Notes: a model not told the origin generated them from the sequence alone. 64,000 nt of DNA from Actinoplanes palleronii (GCF_016862315.1 NZ_BOMS01000049.1:94735-158734), one strand, 5' to 3'; positions 41,421-49,839 are shown, counted from the first letter of the stretch. A program made the numbers and translations.

Positions 41421-41448
41421 CCCCTACCACCAGGCAAAAAGCCCCTAT
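41421..41448. promoter_or_regulatory. Paired CCCCTA direct repeats between P450 and epoxide hydrolase
   Basis: CCCCTACC at 41421 and CCCCTATGG at 41442 are 21 bp apart in the divergent gap between the P450 and the epoxide hydrolase. They match the paired boxes at 21516 and 29987 in the CCCCTA core and spacing but with altered flanks. Confidence 0.5.
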
Positions 41449-41527
41449 GGTGCTTTCCGTTCGGCGGGACACATTGCTAGCGTCGATGAATATCTCGACC
41501 ATTCATCGCGTTCAAAAGGAGCCCGAG

Positions 41528-42688
41528 ATGCGTCCGTTCAAAATCGCCGTCCCGCAGGCGGATCTCGACGACCTGCACCGCCGGCTCGCGGACACCCGCT
41601 GGCCCAGCGCGCTGCCCGGCGACGGCTGGGAGCGGGGCGTGCCGCTGGACTACCTGAAGGAGCTGGCCGACTACTGGCGCACCGGCTTCGACTGGCGCGC
41701 CGCGGAGGCCCGGATCAACCAGTACCCGCAGTTCATCACGGAGATCGACGGAACCGACGTGCACTTCCTGCACGTCCGCTCCCCCGAGCCGGACGCCACG
41801 CCGCTGATCATGACGCACGGCTGGCCGGGCAGCTTCGCCGAATACCTCGACGTGATCGGCCCGCTGACCGACCCGCGCAGCCACGGCGGCGACCCGTCGC
41901 AGGCGTTCCACCTGGTCATCCCGTCGCTGCCGGGCTTCGGCTTCTCCGGGCCGGTCCCGGAGGCCGGCTGGAACGTCGGCCGGATCGCCGCGGCCTGGGG
42001 CGAGCTGATGAGCAGCCTCGGCTACGAGCGCTACCTGGTGCACGGCGGCGACCTCGGGGTGTGGACGTCGCTGACGCTCGCCGCGATGCGCCCCGAGCAG
42101 GTCACCGGCGCACACGTCACGTTCTTGCTCACCCCGCCGTCCGGCGACCCGGCCGAGCTGGCCGCCCTCGACGCCCAGGACCTCGGCCGGCTGCAGCAGA
42201 TGGTCGACTTCATGCAGACCAAGGGCGCCTACATGCACGTGCAGGGCACCCGGCCGCAGACCCTGGCGTACGGTCTCACCGACTCGCCGGTCGGCCAGCT
42301 GGCCTGGATCACCGAGAAGTTCTTCGAGTGGACCGACGCGGAGAAGTCCCCGGAGGACGTGGTGACCCGCGACCAGCTGCTCACCAACATCGCGATCTAC
42401 TGGCTGACCGGCAGCGCGGGCACGTCCGCGAACCTCTACTACGAGATGGCCGACCTGCTGCCGATCGCGCCGACCCCGCCGCCGGCCGCGCCGCCGCACC
42501 CGGTGCCGCTGGGCGTCGCGGTCTACGCCCACGACGCGAGCCTGGCCATCCGCAAGCTGGCCGAGCCGAATTTCCCGAACATCGTGCAGTGGAGCGAATT
42601 CGACAAGGGCGGCCACTTCTCCGCCCTGGAGCAGCCGGAACTGTTCGTCGCCGACCTGCGCTCGTTCGCCGCGAAACTGTCCGCCTGA
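41528..42688 (+). CDS. Epoxide hydrolase (microsomal-type, enediyne-associated)
   Basis: An alpha/beta hydrolase of 386 aa with the N-terminal EHN domain (MRPFKIAVPQADLDDLHRRL). Oxyanion hole HGWPGS at 97-102, nucleophile Asp175 in HGGDLGVW and base His363 in GGHFSALEQPE. Close in layout to the epoxide hydrolases of nine-membered enediyne clusters (SgcF, KedF and NcsF2, recalled), which open an epoxide on the core to a diol. AGGAG before ATG 41528. Followed by a terminator with a T-tract. Confidence 0.9.
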   Translation: MRPFKIAVPQADLDDLHRRLADTRWPSALPGDGWERGVPLDYLKELADYWRTGFDWRAAEARINQYPQFITEIDGTDVHFLHVRSPEPDATPLIMTHGWPGSFAEYLDVIGPLTDPRSHGGDPSQAFHLVIPSLPGFGFSGPVPEAGWNVGRIAAAWGELMSSLGYERYLVHGGDLGVWTSLTLAAMRPEQVTGAHVTFLLTPPSGDPAELAALDAQDLGRLQQMVDFMQTKGAYMHVQGTRPQTLAYGLTDSPVGQLAWITEKFFEWTDAEKSPEDVVTRDQLLTNIAIYWLTGSAGTSANLYYEMADLLPIAPTPPPAAPPHPVPLGVAVYAHDASLAIRKLAEPNFPNIVQWSEFDKGGHFSALEQPELFVADLRSFAAKLSA

Positions 42689-42697
42689 AACCCGAGG

Positions 42698-42733
42698 ACC
42701 GCGGTCGGCCCGGATCGTCGGGCCGCCCGCGGT
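42698..42733 (+). terminator. Terminator after the epoxide hydrolase gene
   Basis: ACCGCGG (42698) and GGCCCG (42707) pair with CGGGCC (42719) and CCGCGGT (42727), and the stem is followed by TTCCCCATTTCTTTTCC. Confidence 0.75.
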
Positions 42734-42777
42734 TTCCCCATTTCTTTTCCGGTACGCAGGGTGAGCCCCGCGCCCGC

Positions 42778-43260
42778 TCACACCCGCCGGGTCAGGTACC
42801 GGGCGTCCGCGCCGTAGCCGGCCGGCGGGATCACATCGTCCCGGTCCCGGAATCCCTGGGCTCGCCAGAACGCACCGGCGCCGGCGAGCGCGACGAGCGA
42901 CACCGTCCGGTAGCCCTGCCCGGCCGCCTCGCCCAGCAGATGCCGCACCAGCCGCGCGCCCAGCCCGGCGCGCCGGTGCGCCGGGGCGATCGCCAGGTCG
43001 TGCAGGTGCAGGTTCACCGAGTCGTGCACGGTGTCCTCGGCGCGGGTCAGGTCCGGGCTGCACCGCTCCGGATACGGCAACGCCAGCAGATACCCGGCGA
43101 TCCCGCCGCCCGTGGCCAGCACGTAGGAGGTGGCCGGGTCCATCCGGGTCCGCAGCACCGCCGGGTCCTCGGACAGCCCCTTGCCGGCATAGGTGCTCGC
43201 CTCGATCGCCACGATGCCCGGCCAATCCCTTTCGGTCACGTGCCGCACCTCGGGGGTCAT
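42778..43260 (-). CDS. GNAT N-acetyltransferase
   Basis: A 160-aa acetyltransferase: MTPEVRHVTERDWPGIVAIE, then the acetyl-CoA loop in LAIAPAHRRAGLGARLVRHL, and VSLVALAGAGAFWRAQGFRD. It overlaps the PLP decarboxylase gene by 4 nt (ATGA), so the two are probably coupled enzymes; the acetyltransferase likely acylates the amine released by the decarboxylase. Confidence 0.87.
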   Translation of the reverse strand: MTPEVRHVTERDWPGIVAIEASTYAGKGLSEDPAVLRTRMDPATSYVLATGGGIAGYLLALPYPERCSPDLTRAEDTVHDSVNLHLHDLAIAPAHRRAGLGARLVRHLLGEAAGQGYRTVSLVALAGAGAFWRAQGFRDRDDVIPPAGYGADARYLTRRV

Positions 43261-44432
43261 CGCAGCGCCACGTCGACCGGCTGCCGGTCGTGCACGGCCC
43301 GGTACGGCAACGGCGCGAACCCGTTGAAGCCCACCGACCGGTAGCTGACCGAGTACGCCCCGGTCGCGAGGATCCACACCGGGTCACCGGAGCGCAGCCC
43401 GGCCGGGACCGGCATCGGGTGCCCGGCGTCGTACGCGTCGTCGCTGTCGCAGGTCGGCCCGGCGATCACCGCGGGCACCGTCGGGGCGCCGCGGTGGGTG
43501 GGGAACTCCAGGCGGTACTGCAGCTGGTCCATCTCGTACAGTCCGTTGAACTTGCCGCAGCTCAGGTAGAGCCAGCGTGCGCGTCCACGGGTGGTCAGCC
43601 GGACCACGTGGGCGCGGATCGCGCCGTGGTCGGCGACCAGGTGCCGGCCGGGTTCCAGGATGACGTCCAGCGGGGTGCCGGCCGTGCGGCGCAGCCGTCC
43701 GATGCCGTCGCGCAGCTCGGCCAGGATCGCGTCGAACGGCGGGTGCAGCGGCAGACCGCGCCGGTCGAGGTAGCCGAGGGCGGGCAGCCCGCCGCCGAGG
43801 TTGACGTGGTCGAGCCGGATGCCGCGCCGGCGCAGCCGGGTGATCGCGTGCACCAGGTCGTCGGCGGCGGCCCGCCAGGCGGTGGTGCTCATCTGCTGCG
43901 AGCCGACGTGCAGCGACAGCCCGGCCGGGGTGAGCCCGCAGGCCCGGGCGGTGGTCAGCACGGTCACCGCTTCCGGCACCGAGCAGCCGTTCTTGCCCTG
44001 CAGTCCCCAGAGCGCGCCGGCCCCGGTGGTCACGATCCGGCAGAACACCCGGGCGCCGGGCGCGTGCGCGGCGATCGCCCGCACATCCGCCACGCTGTCG
44101 GTGGCGAAGTCCCGGATACCCAGCCGGTAGGCGGCAGCGATGTCCGCGTCCGACTTCACCGCGTTGCCATAGTGGATCAGCCGCGGCGGAGTGCCGGTGC
44201 GCAGCGTCTGCCGGATCTCACCGGGGCTCGCCGTGTCGAACCCGGCCCCGGCCGAGGCCAACGTGTCGAGCACCTCGTCAACCGGGCAGGCCTTGACCGC
44301 GAACCGCACCGCGACCCCGGGCAGCTCCCGTGTCAGGCGCCGCTGGCTCGCCCCGATCGCACCGAGGTCGAAGAGGATCTGGTCCTCGGTGGCTGCGGCC
44401 AGCGCGTCGCGCAGCGTGCCGGAGATCTGCAT
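43257..44432 (-). CDS. PLP-dependent ornithine/diaminopimelate-type decarboxylase
   Basis: Fold III amino-acid decarboxylase of 391 aa. Lys47 (RFAVKACP) binds PLP, a Gly-rich VNLGGGLP holds phosphate, ILEPGRHLV and the catalytic Cys328 in AGPTCDSDD point to the ornithine/lysine group. The product would be a diamine. Together with the coupled GNAT it could give an acetylated polyamine-like piece or be a housekeeping insertion; the surrounding genes are for the enediyne. No linked amino acid biosynthesis genes are seen. Confidence 0.88.
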   Translation of the reverse strand: MQISGTLRDALAAATEDQILFDLGAIGASQRRLTRELPGVAVRFAVKACPVDEVLDTLASAGAGFDTASPGEIRQTLRTGTPPRLIHYGNAVKSDADIAAAYRLGIRDFATDSVADVRAIAAHAPGARVFCRIVTTGAGALWGLQGKNGCSVPEAVTVLTTARACGLTPAGLSLHVGSQQMSTTAWRAAADDLVHAITRLRRRGIRLDHVNLGGGLPALGYLDRRGLPLHPPFDAILAELRDGIGRLRRTAGTPLDVILEPGRHLVADHGAIRAHVVRLTTRGRARWLYLSCGKFNGLYEMDQLQYRLEFPTHRGAPTVPAVIAGPTCDSDDAYDAGHPMPVPAGLRSGDPVWILATGAYSVSYRSVGFNGFAPLPYRAVHDRQPVDVALR

Positions 44433-44471
44433 GTCAAGCCCTCATCATGGTGCCGAAATCGGGGGCCGGGT

Positions 44472-44544
44472 GCGGGTCCCCGGCTGGTTGTCAGGGGTGT
44501 CTCAACACCCTTGAGGCACCCCTGGAAGCCAGCCGGAGACCCGC
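44472..44544. repeat. Palindromic repetitive element, copy 1
   Basis: A 73-bp imperfect palindrome whose arms begin GCGGGTCCCCGGCTGG and end CCAGCCGGAGACCCGC, with an inner CAGGGGTG/CACCCCTG. It is repeated 120 bp away at 44592 and its left part recurs at 63976-64000. Located upstream of the decarboxylase start. Confidence 0.8.
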
Positions 44545-44591
44545 AGCCGGCGGCAGGCGAGCGAGTGGGCAGTGCCGACTGCGGTCCGGCT

Positions 44592-44664
44592 GCGGGTCGC
44601 CGGCTGGTCGTCAGGGGTGTGTCAGGACGGTTGAGACACCCCTGGAAGCCAGCCGGGGACCCGC
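44592..44664. repeat. Palindromic repetitive element, copy 2
   Basis: Second copy exactly 120 bp from the first, arms GCGGGTCGCCGGCTGG and CCAGCCGGGGACCCGC. The CopC-like gene ends inside it: its last codons RLRVPGWLPGVSQPS and stop are made from the element's sequence, so the gene's C-terminus was supplied or replaced by it. Confidence 0.85.
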
Positions 44665-45179
44665 AACCGGACCGCGGTCAGGCGGCGGGGGCGTAGGAGG
44701 AGCGCGGCGACGGTGAGCACGACGAGCAGGTTGATCGCCAGCAGGATGCCGCTGAGTGGGTCGATGCCGTGCTCGTGCTCGTGGCCGGGGAGCGCCGCCA
44801 GCGCGTCCTCGTCTGCTGCCGCCGCATCGCCACCGCCGGAGCGGATCACCCCGCTGACCTGCTCCCCCCGGGTGCCGATCACGTGGTAGGCGACCGTGTA
44901 GGCACCGGCACCGACCGACTGCACCGGGACGCTCAGCACGTGGCCGGGGCCGGCGGTGACCGGACCGGCCTCGAGCTGCCGGCCGTCCGCGGTGGCCACC
45001 GCGATGTGCGACAGCGCCGGGTCGGCGTCCGCCGAGAACGTCAGCCGGACCTCGGCGGGCCCGACCGGCGAGCTCGACACCAGCGCCAGCGGCGCCGGGC
45101 GGTCGGTGCCCGCCAGCCAGAGCCCCAGCGGGGCCAGGATCAGCAGGACGAGCACCACCCACCGGCCACGCGCGGACAT
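44622..45179 (-). CDS. CopC-like exported/membrane protein
   Basis: A 185-aa protein with a signal anchor (WVVLVLLILAPLGLWLAG), a CopC-like beta-sandwich (LVSSSPVGPAEVRLTFSAD, AYTVAYHVIGTRGEQVSGVI) and a C-terminal transmembrane helix (GILLAINLLVVLTVAALLL) preceded by a HEHEHG metal-binding-like run. CopC binds copper outside the membrane. Overlaps the upstream membrane-protein gene by a few nt (ATGA). Its last residues come from a repeat element. Probably part of an envelope module with UnbU/UnbV. Confidence 0.75.
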   Translation of the reverse strand: MSARGRWVVLVLLILAPLGLWLAGTDRPAPLALVSSSPVGPAEVRLTFSADADPALSHIAVATADGRQLEAGPVTAGPGHVLSVPVQSVGAGAYTVAYHVIGTRGEQVSGVIRSGGGDAAAADEDALAALPGHEHEHGIDPLSGILLAINLLVVLTVAALLLRPRRLTAVRLRVPGWLPGVSQPS

Positions 45180-45718
45180 CAGGCGACCGCGACGGCCGGG
45201 CGCGACTCCACCGCGACGCAGTCGCACGGCGCGTCCTCGAGCTCGCGCCGGTTCGGCCGCAGGTGCAGGTACATCCCGATGATCATGGGGATGAACACGA
45301 TGGAGTTGTAGAACAGGTGCAGCTCGACCCGGGGGTAGAGCACCTGCAGCAGGCTGGTGGGCACCGGCTTGCCGAAGAAGTTGTGGCCGGTCTGCGCCTG
45401 CCACAGCAGCAGGAAGTGTTCGATGTGGTGCCAGAACTGGATCGCCAGGGCAACCGTCCACCAGGTCCGGGCCCGGCCGGTGAACGCCGGGCGCAGCAGG
45501 AACAGCCCGGCCAGCATCACGGCCGCGTAGCCGTAGTGCATCCACTCGGACTTGACCAGCCACGGGTAGAACTGCCCGAGCACGCCGCGCGCTTGCGGCC
45601 GCGCCCACCCCAAGACCCAGATTTGGTACGCCTGGACCAGGTGCTCAGCCCAGTGTGCGAGCGTCACCACCAGGAAGACGTTGAGAGCGACCCGATGGCC
45701 GGTGCGGTTGAGAGACAT
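45179..45718 (-). CDS. Histidine-rich membrane protein
   Basis: A 179-aa integral membrane protein with about four to five helices and several His in membrane segments: LAHWAEHLVQAYQIW, WHHIEHFLLLWQ, VELHLFYNSIVF. The His pairs could bind heme or copper. I do not recognise the family. Coupled to the CopC-like gene and 30 nt downstream of the CcdA-like gene; the set sits directly downstream of UnbU, implying a role in the enediyne pathway or in handling its redox chemistry. Confidence 0.65.
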   Translation of the reverse strand: MSLNRTGHRVALNVFLVVTLAHWAEHLVQAYQIWVLGWARPQARGVLGQFYPWLVKSEWMHYGYAAVMLAGLFLLRPAFTGRARTWWTVALAIQFWHHIEHFLLLWQAQTGHNFFGKPVPTSLLQVLYPRVELHLFYNSIVFIPMIIGMYLHLRPNRRELEDAPCDCVAVESRPAVAVA

Positions 45719-45748
45719 GACGCGGTCCTTCCGGAGATCCGAGGTGGG

Positions 45749-46690
45749 TCAGCTGTTGTACGGCATGGTCGGGAACCAGCCGTAACCGAACATCGAGGGC
45801 AGCCGCACGTCCCAATAGACGACCGTGAAGACGCCGAGGGCCAGCAGCAGCACCCCGGTGAACACGGCCGAGCGGCGCGGGTCGCGGGCGAACCAGTTGA
45901 GGAACCGGCCCCGGGTGGCGAGCACCAGCACCGTGAACAGCACGGCCAGGACCACGATGTTGCCGAGCGACTGCAGGACGAACGCGACGGCGCCGTTGAT
46001 CGGGTTGCCGGTCTCGACGGCCCAGTGGAAGAGCTTGTTGAACAGCGGGTACGGCCGGCCGATCAGGAACCCGCCGATCAGCGCGCCGAGGGCGACGACC
46101 CGGCCGACCGGGTGGCGGCGGAACACGTCGGGCAGCACGCCCAGGGCGGCCAGTCCGAGGTACGCCAGGGCCAGGCCGATGATGCCGAAGACCACCGAGG
46201 CCTGGATCAGCCGGACCGGCACGCCGCCGGCCGTGGCGGTGGACAGCTGCGGCAGGCGGTCGCCGAGCAGGACGCCGACGAAGCCGTACACCGCGGAGAC
46301 GCCGACCATGCCGGCGGCCAGCCAGCCGACCGGGCGGACCGCGCCGCGCAGGGCCTGACCGACGGTGGCCGAGCCGGCCCCGGCCTGGCTCATCGGGCCG
46401 ATCGCGGCGGCCATCGCGATGTTGCAGGCGGTGAACGTGCCGGCCAGGCCGGAGACGAACGCGAACACCAGCCCGGCGACGGTGCCGGCGATCGCGGTGT
46501 GCTTGGCGTCGCGGTCCAGGATGGTGTTGGCGACGTTGTCACCGATGACCGAGTCGACGAACTCGTAGGACCAGAGCACGGCGAGCAGCAGGCCGGCGAC
46601 GACCGCGCCGACGACCGCGACGGTGCGGCGGGGACTCGGCCGGGACTCGGCCCGGTCGACGGCAGGGGTACGGATCAACTGTTGGGTCAT
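45749..46690 (-). CDS. Multi-pass membrane protein (CcdA/DsbD-like architecture)
   Basis: A 313-aa integral membrane protein with about eight helices. Start ATG 46690 follows GAGGAG by 7 nt. The stretch AGTFTACNIAMAAAIGPM contains a Cys in a helix, as in CcdA/DsbD-type electron carriers, but the second Cys of such proteins is not obvious. 70 nt downstream of UnbU. Likely a membrane partner of the Unb proteins; function unknown. Confidence 0.65.
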   Translation of the reverse strand: MTQQLIRTPAVDRAESRPSPRRTVAVVGAVVAGLLLAVLWSYEFVDSVIGDNVANTILDRDAKHTAIAGTVAGLVFAFVSGLAGTFTACNIAMAAAIGPMSQAGAGSATVGQALRGAVRPVGWLAAGMVGVSAVYGFVGVLLGDRLPQLSTATAGGVPVRLIQASVVFGIIGLALAYLGLAALGVLPDVFRRHPVGRVVALGALIGGFLIGRPYPLFNKLFHWAVETGNPINGAVAFVLQSLGNIVVLAVLFTVLVLATRGRFLNWFARDPRRSAVFTGVLLLALGVFTVVYWDVRLPSMFGYGWFPTMPYNS

Positions 46691-46760
46691 CGCGGCTCTC
46701 CTCAACGGAAAAGGGGAAAAAGCCGGGGAGGCGCGGGGCGCCACGCCTCCCCGGGCGGAA

Positions 46761-47816
46761 TCAGCCGGCTACCGGAAGGGCCGCGGCCGCGGGTGAGGCC
46801 ACCGGCACCAGGCCACGCTGGCGACGGCGGTCGAGCAGCCACCGGCCCCACCAGAACAGGCCGCGGGCGGCGCAGACGAGCGTCACGGCGAAGAACATCG
46901 TGTAGACGACGTTGAACACCATCAGCACGCCGTAGACCATGGCCACGCTCGAGCCGAACATGAACTGCATGCGCGGCCGGGACGGCGTGGTGCCCGGGTC
47001 GGTGATCATGTAGTTGGTGAACAGCACGAACGCCACGCCGGTGATCGGCACGAGCGTCGACCAGATCGCGACGTCCCAGATGAAGTGCCGCAGCAGCGCC
47101 TGGATGACGAACCCGCCGACCCAGCCGACGATCAGCGGGATCTTCTTGGTGAGCATCGCGTTGAGCACGGTGCCGGCGGTGAGGATGATGAACGGCACCA
47201 TCATGCTGATCACGTCGGGGACGTTCTCGGTGAAGTGGTACGGCGGCGCGATGTTGACCCAGCCGAACGCGAGCAGGGTGACCGTGATCCCGAAGTTCGA
47301 CGGGTTCATGAAGTGCCGCATCCGGCCCGCGATCGGCGCCTGGAACACCGCCTTCTGCCCGACCGCGACGAGCACGGCGAACAGGATCGGCCAGAACTTG
47401 TCGTTCGCGTAGAGCAGCATGTTCGCCGCGAGCGTGGTGATGTGGGTGGGCAGCAGGAACGTGTAGACACCCCAGGCGCCGTTGCCGCGGAACGCCGGGC
47501 GCCGCTTGTGCGCGGCCGCGGCGACCAGCTCGATAGTGATCTCGGCGGTGTAGCCGACCGCCAGGGCCAGGAACGGCCACAGCCACGGCTGTTCGAAGCC
47601 CAGGACGGTGTACCCGAGGATGTTGAAGATCGACATGGAGATGGCGAAGTTGCGCAGGGCCAGGTAGCGCGGGTCGCGCTTGTCGATGCGCGGCGGGGTG
47701 GCGCCCTGGCCGGTCGCCACGGCGGGCTTCGGCTCGATCGGGGTTCCGGCGTTGTCGGTCAGGGTCGGGCCGGTCGGCATGCTGGTGCGGGCCTGGGGGT
47801 CGCGGACGTCGGTCAT
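46761..47816 (-). CDS. unbU: UnbU, enediyne-associated RnfD-like membrane protein
   Basis: A 351-aa membrane protein with about eight helices, matching the UnbU family conserved in enediyne clusters and related to RnfD/NqrB subunits of ion-translocating electron transport complexes. Marks: LALRNFAISMSIFNILGYTV, AAAHKRRPAFRGNGAWGVY, HFMNPSNFGITVTLL and TNYMITDPGTTPSRP. Start ATG 47816 overlaps the UnbV stop by 4 nt. It is presumed to support warhead biosynthesis or resistance; its biochemical role is not established. Confidence 0.9.
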   Translation of the reverse strand: MTDVRDPQARTSMPTGPTLTDNAGTPIEPKPAVATGQGATPPRIDKRDPRYLALRNFAISMSIFNILGYTVLGFEQPWLWPFLALAVGYTAEITIELVAAAAHKRRPAFRGNGAWGVYTFLLPTHITTLAANMLLYANDKFWPILFAVLVAVGQKAVFQAPIAGRMRHFMNPSNFGITVTLLAFGWVNIAPPYHFTENVPDVISMMVPFIILTAGTVLNAMLTKKIPLIVGWVGGFVIQALLRHFIWDVAIWSTLVPITGVAFVLFTNYMITDPGTTPSRPRMQFMFGSSVAMVYGVLMVFNVVYTMFFAVTLVCAARGLFWWGRWLLDRRRQRGLVPVASPAAAALPVAG

Positions 47817-49783
47817 CGGTTCGTCACCTCCGTGGCGCGGTCGGTCAGCACGAGGTCGTGCCAGCCCTTCGCGAGGTCGAGTTGCTGGGTGTGCTGACTG
47901 CCGTCGGTGGCCCGCCAGCTGATCTGGGCGGCGACCGGCCGGTCGCCGGCCGCGCCGAGGCCGAAGTAGACGTCGAAGCTGCGCTTGCCGGAGTGCCCGC
48001 CGCCGCCGTCGACCTGCGACAACTGGATCCGGCCGTCGGCCGTGGTGATCCGGACCTGGGCGCCGTAGGCGGGGCTGCCGGGCACCGTGGCCGTGCCGGG
48101 CAACGTCGACGGGCGGAACAGCCGCAGTCCGAGGAAGTTGCCGTCGGCGGGCCGCGAGTTGCGGTAGTAGGCGGGCGCGCCCCACTGCCGGGCCACCGCG
48201 AAGTCCTGTGCGCCGTCCCGGTCGGCGTCGGCGACCGCGACCCCGCGGGTCGGGATCTCGGCGGCCAGGCCGAGCTGCGGGCTCAGGTCGACGTAGCGCT
48301 CGTTGCCGTCCTCCTTGGCCCAGAAGGCCATGTGGTCGGAGCCGGAGATGTCGTCACCGGGCCTGGCGTTCGGCCACATCTGCGGTTCCTGCAGCATCAG
48401 GTCGTTGCTCATGGCCAGTTCCTGCAGCCAGTTGAACCGGTTGATGGTGCCCTTGACGAAGCCGGCGGTCTGCACGATGGCCATCTGGCCGCTGTTGTCG
48501 AAATCGGCCATCTTGGCGTCCCAGCCCCAGCCGGTCCAGGCCAGGTTCTTGTCGCCGGCGACGTTGCGGAACGGCGCCACACCCTTGTCCAGCAGCCGGT
48601 GCGCGTCGGCCGGGTCGGTGGCGGTGTTCTGCCAGACGTGGTTGCTCTCCTCCAGGCCCCACGACTCGGTGATGTTGCTGACGAACAGGTCGAACCGGCC
48701 GTCGTGGTCGAGGTCGCCGAACTCGGCGGCCATCCCCTTGAACGAGTCGTGACCCATCACCAGCGACTTCGGGGTGGTCGCGTCGCGTTTGCCCTCGGCG
48801 AGCTTGAAGCAGATCGTGCCGGGGGTGGAGACGTTGTGGAAGAAGCGGTCGTTGCCGAAGTCGTTGGCCAGGTAGAGCTCCGGCAGCAGGTCACCGTCGA
48901 GGTCGGCGGTGGTCGCGCCGAGCGTCCAGCCGCTGGACACCGCCGGGGCGATGGCCGGCTGCTCCTCGTACGTCACCGACGGCTCGGATCCGCCGGTGGC
49001 GGAGACGAAGCGCAGGATGTGCGCGCCGCCGGCGTTGCGGGCGTGCGACATCGAGTGGTTCATCGACACGTTCGGCGCGCCGTTCGGGTCCAGGACCGCG
49101 GTCTCCGGGAAGTAGTTGAAGATCCCGACGTCGACGTGGCCGTCCCCGTCGAAGTCGGCGACCGCGACCGCGTTGGTGTTCCACAGCGGACCCCGGTAGC
49201 GCCCGTCGGCCGGCTTGGCCTGCGGCACCAGCTCGGTGGGGGTGAAGGTCGCGGCGCTCAGCCCGGTGGCCTCGGGGCGGTGCAGGAACACCACCGGGGT
49301 ACGACCCCAGTAGTAGACCAGCGCGTCCATCCGCCCGTCGGCGTTGAAGTCGCCGGGGGTGCAGCCCATCGGCGCGATGGCCGGGCCGCTCGGCAGCGGG
49401 GCGGGGGTCAGCACGAACGGGGCGTACGTGCCGGTCTGCGGCGCCGGGGTGACGATCACGCTGTCGCTGCGCGGGTCCACCAGGCACAGGTCGTCGGAGG
49501 CGCCGTCACCGTCGAGGTCGTTCACGGCGACGGCGGCGCCGACCGAGGAGATCCACGAGCGGATGTGCTCGTACTTGGGGTTGACGGTGCGGACGGTGTG
49601 CTCGGGCAGGCCGGGCGGCATCGCGATGGCCAGCTCGGTGAACTTGAACCGCTGGGCCATCTCGGTGCGGGTCGCGGCCGAGGCCGACGGAAGCCGGGCC
49701 ACCAGGTACGCGGCGACCACGAGAACCAGGACGAACAGCGCCGGCAGGGCTCGGCGTAGACGGTTGACGTCATTGGGCGGCAA
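47813..49783 (-). CDS. unbV: UnbV, secreted/anchored FG-GAP and ASPIC/UnbV-domain protein
   Basis: A 656-aa protein with an N-terminal signal anchor (RRALPALFVLVLVVAAYLV) and a chain of FG-GAP/calcium-binding repeats: DLDGDGASDD, DFNADGRMDALVYY, DFDGDGHVDVGIFN, DLDHDGRFDLFVSN and DADRDGAQDFAV. The C-terminal ASPIC/UnbV domain ends with RSFDVYFGLG. This is the UnbV partner of the enediyne cassette. Start TTG 49783 follows AAGGGGA; an ATG at 49819 would start inside a 22-bp tandem repeat and lacks a good ribosome-binding site. Confidence 0.9.
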   Translation of the reverse strand: MPPNDVNRLRRALPALFVLVLVVAAYLVARLPSASAATRTEMAQRFKFTELAIAMPPGLPEHTVRTVNPKYEHIRSWISSVGAAVAVNDLDGDGASDDLCLVDPRSDSVIVTPAPQTGTYAPFVLTPAPLPSGPAIAPMGCTPGDFNADGRMDALVYYWGRTPVVFLHRPEATGLSAATFTPTELVPQAKPADGRYRGPLWNTNAVAVADFDGDGHVDVGIFNYFPETAVLDPNGAPNVSMNHSMSHARNAGGAHILRFVSATGGSEPSVTYEEQPAIAPAVSSGWTLGATTADLDGDLLPELYLANDFGNDRFFHNVSTPGTICFKLAEGKRDATTPKSLVMGHDSFKGMAAEFGDLDHDGRFDLFVSNITESWGLEESNHVWQNTATDPADAHRLLDKGVAPFRNVAGDKNLAWTGWGWDAKMADFDNSGQMAIVQTAGFVKGTINRFNWLQELAMSNDLMLQEPQMWPNARPGDDISGSDHMAFWAKEDGNERYVDLSPQLGLAAEIPTRGVAVADADRDGAQDFAVARQWGAPAYYRNSRPADGNFLGLRLFRPSTLPGTATVPGSPAYGAQVRITTADGRIQLSQVDGGGGHSGKRSFDVYFGLGAAGDRPVAAQISWRATDGSQHTQQLDLAKGWHDLVLTDRATEVTNR

Positions 49784-49795
49784 CGACTTCCCCTT

Positions 49796-49839
49796 ATCTC
49801 GAAAGCAGTGACAGGGCATCTCGACAGCAGTGACAGTGG
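49796..49839. repeat. 22-bp tandem duplication upstream of unbV
   Basis: ATCTCGAAAGCAGTGACAG (49796) is repeated as ATCTCGACAGCAGTGACAG (49818) in two adjacent 22-bp units between the P450 stop and the unbV start. 22 bp is two helical turns, so a direct-repeat operator for an internal promoter is possible. Confidence 0.65.

Noticed and set aside
44622..45179. Reading the CopC-like gene as evidence of copper resistance
   Set aside because: The CopC partner CopD is not present and the gene is coupled to enediyne-linked membrane genes; copper binding is possible but a simple copper resistance operon is not supported.
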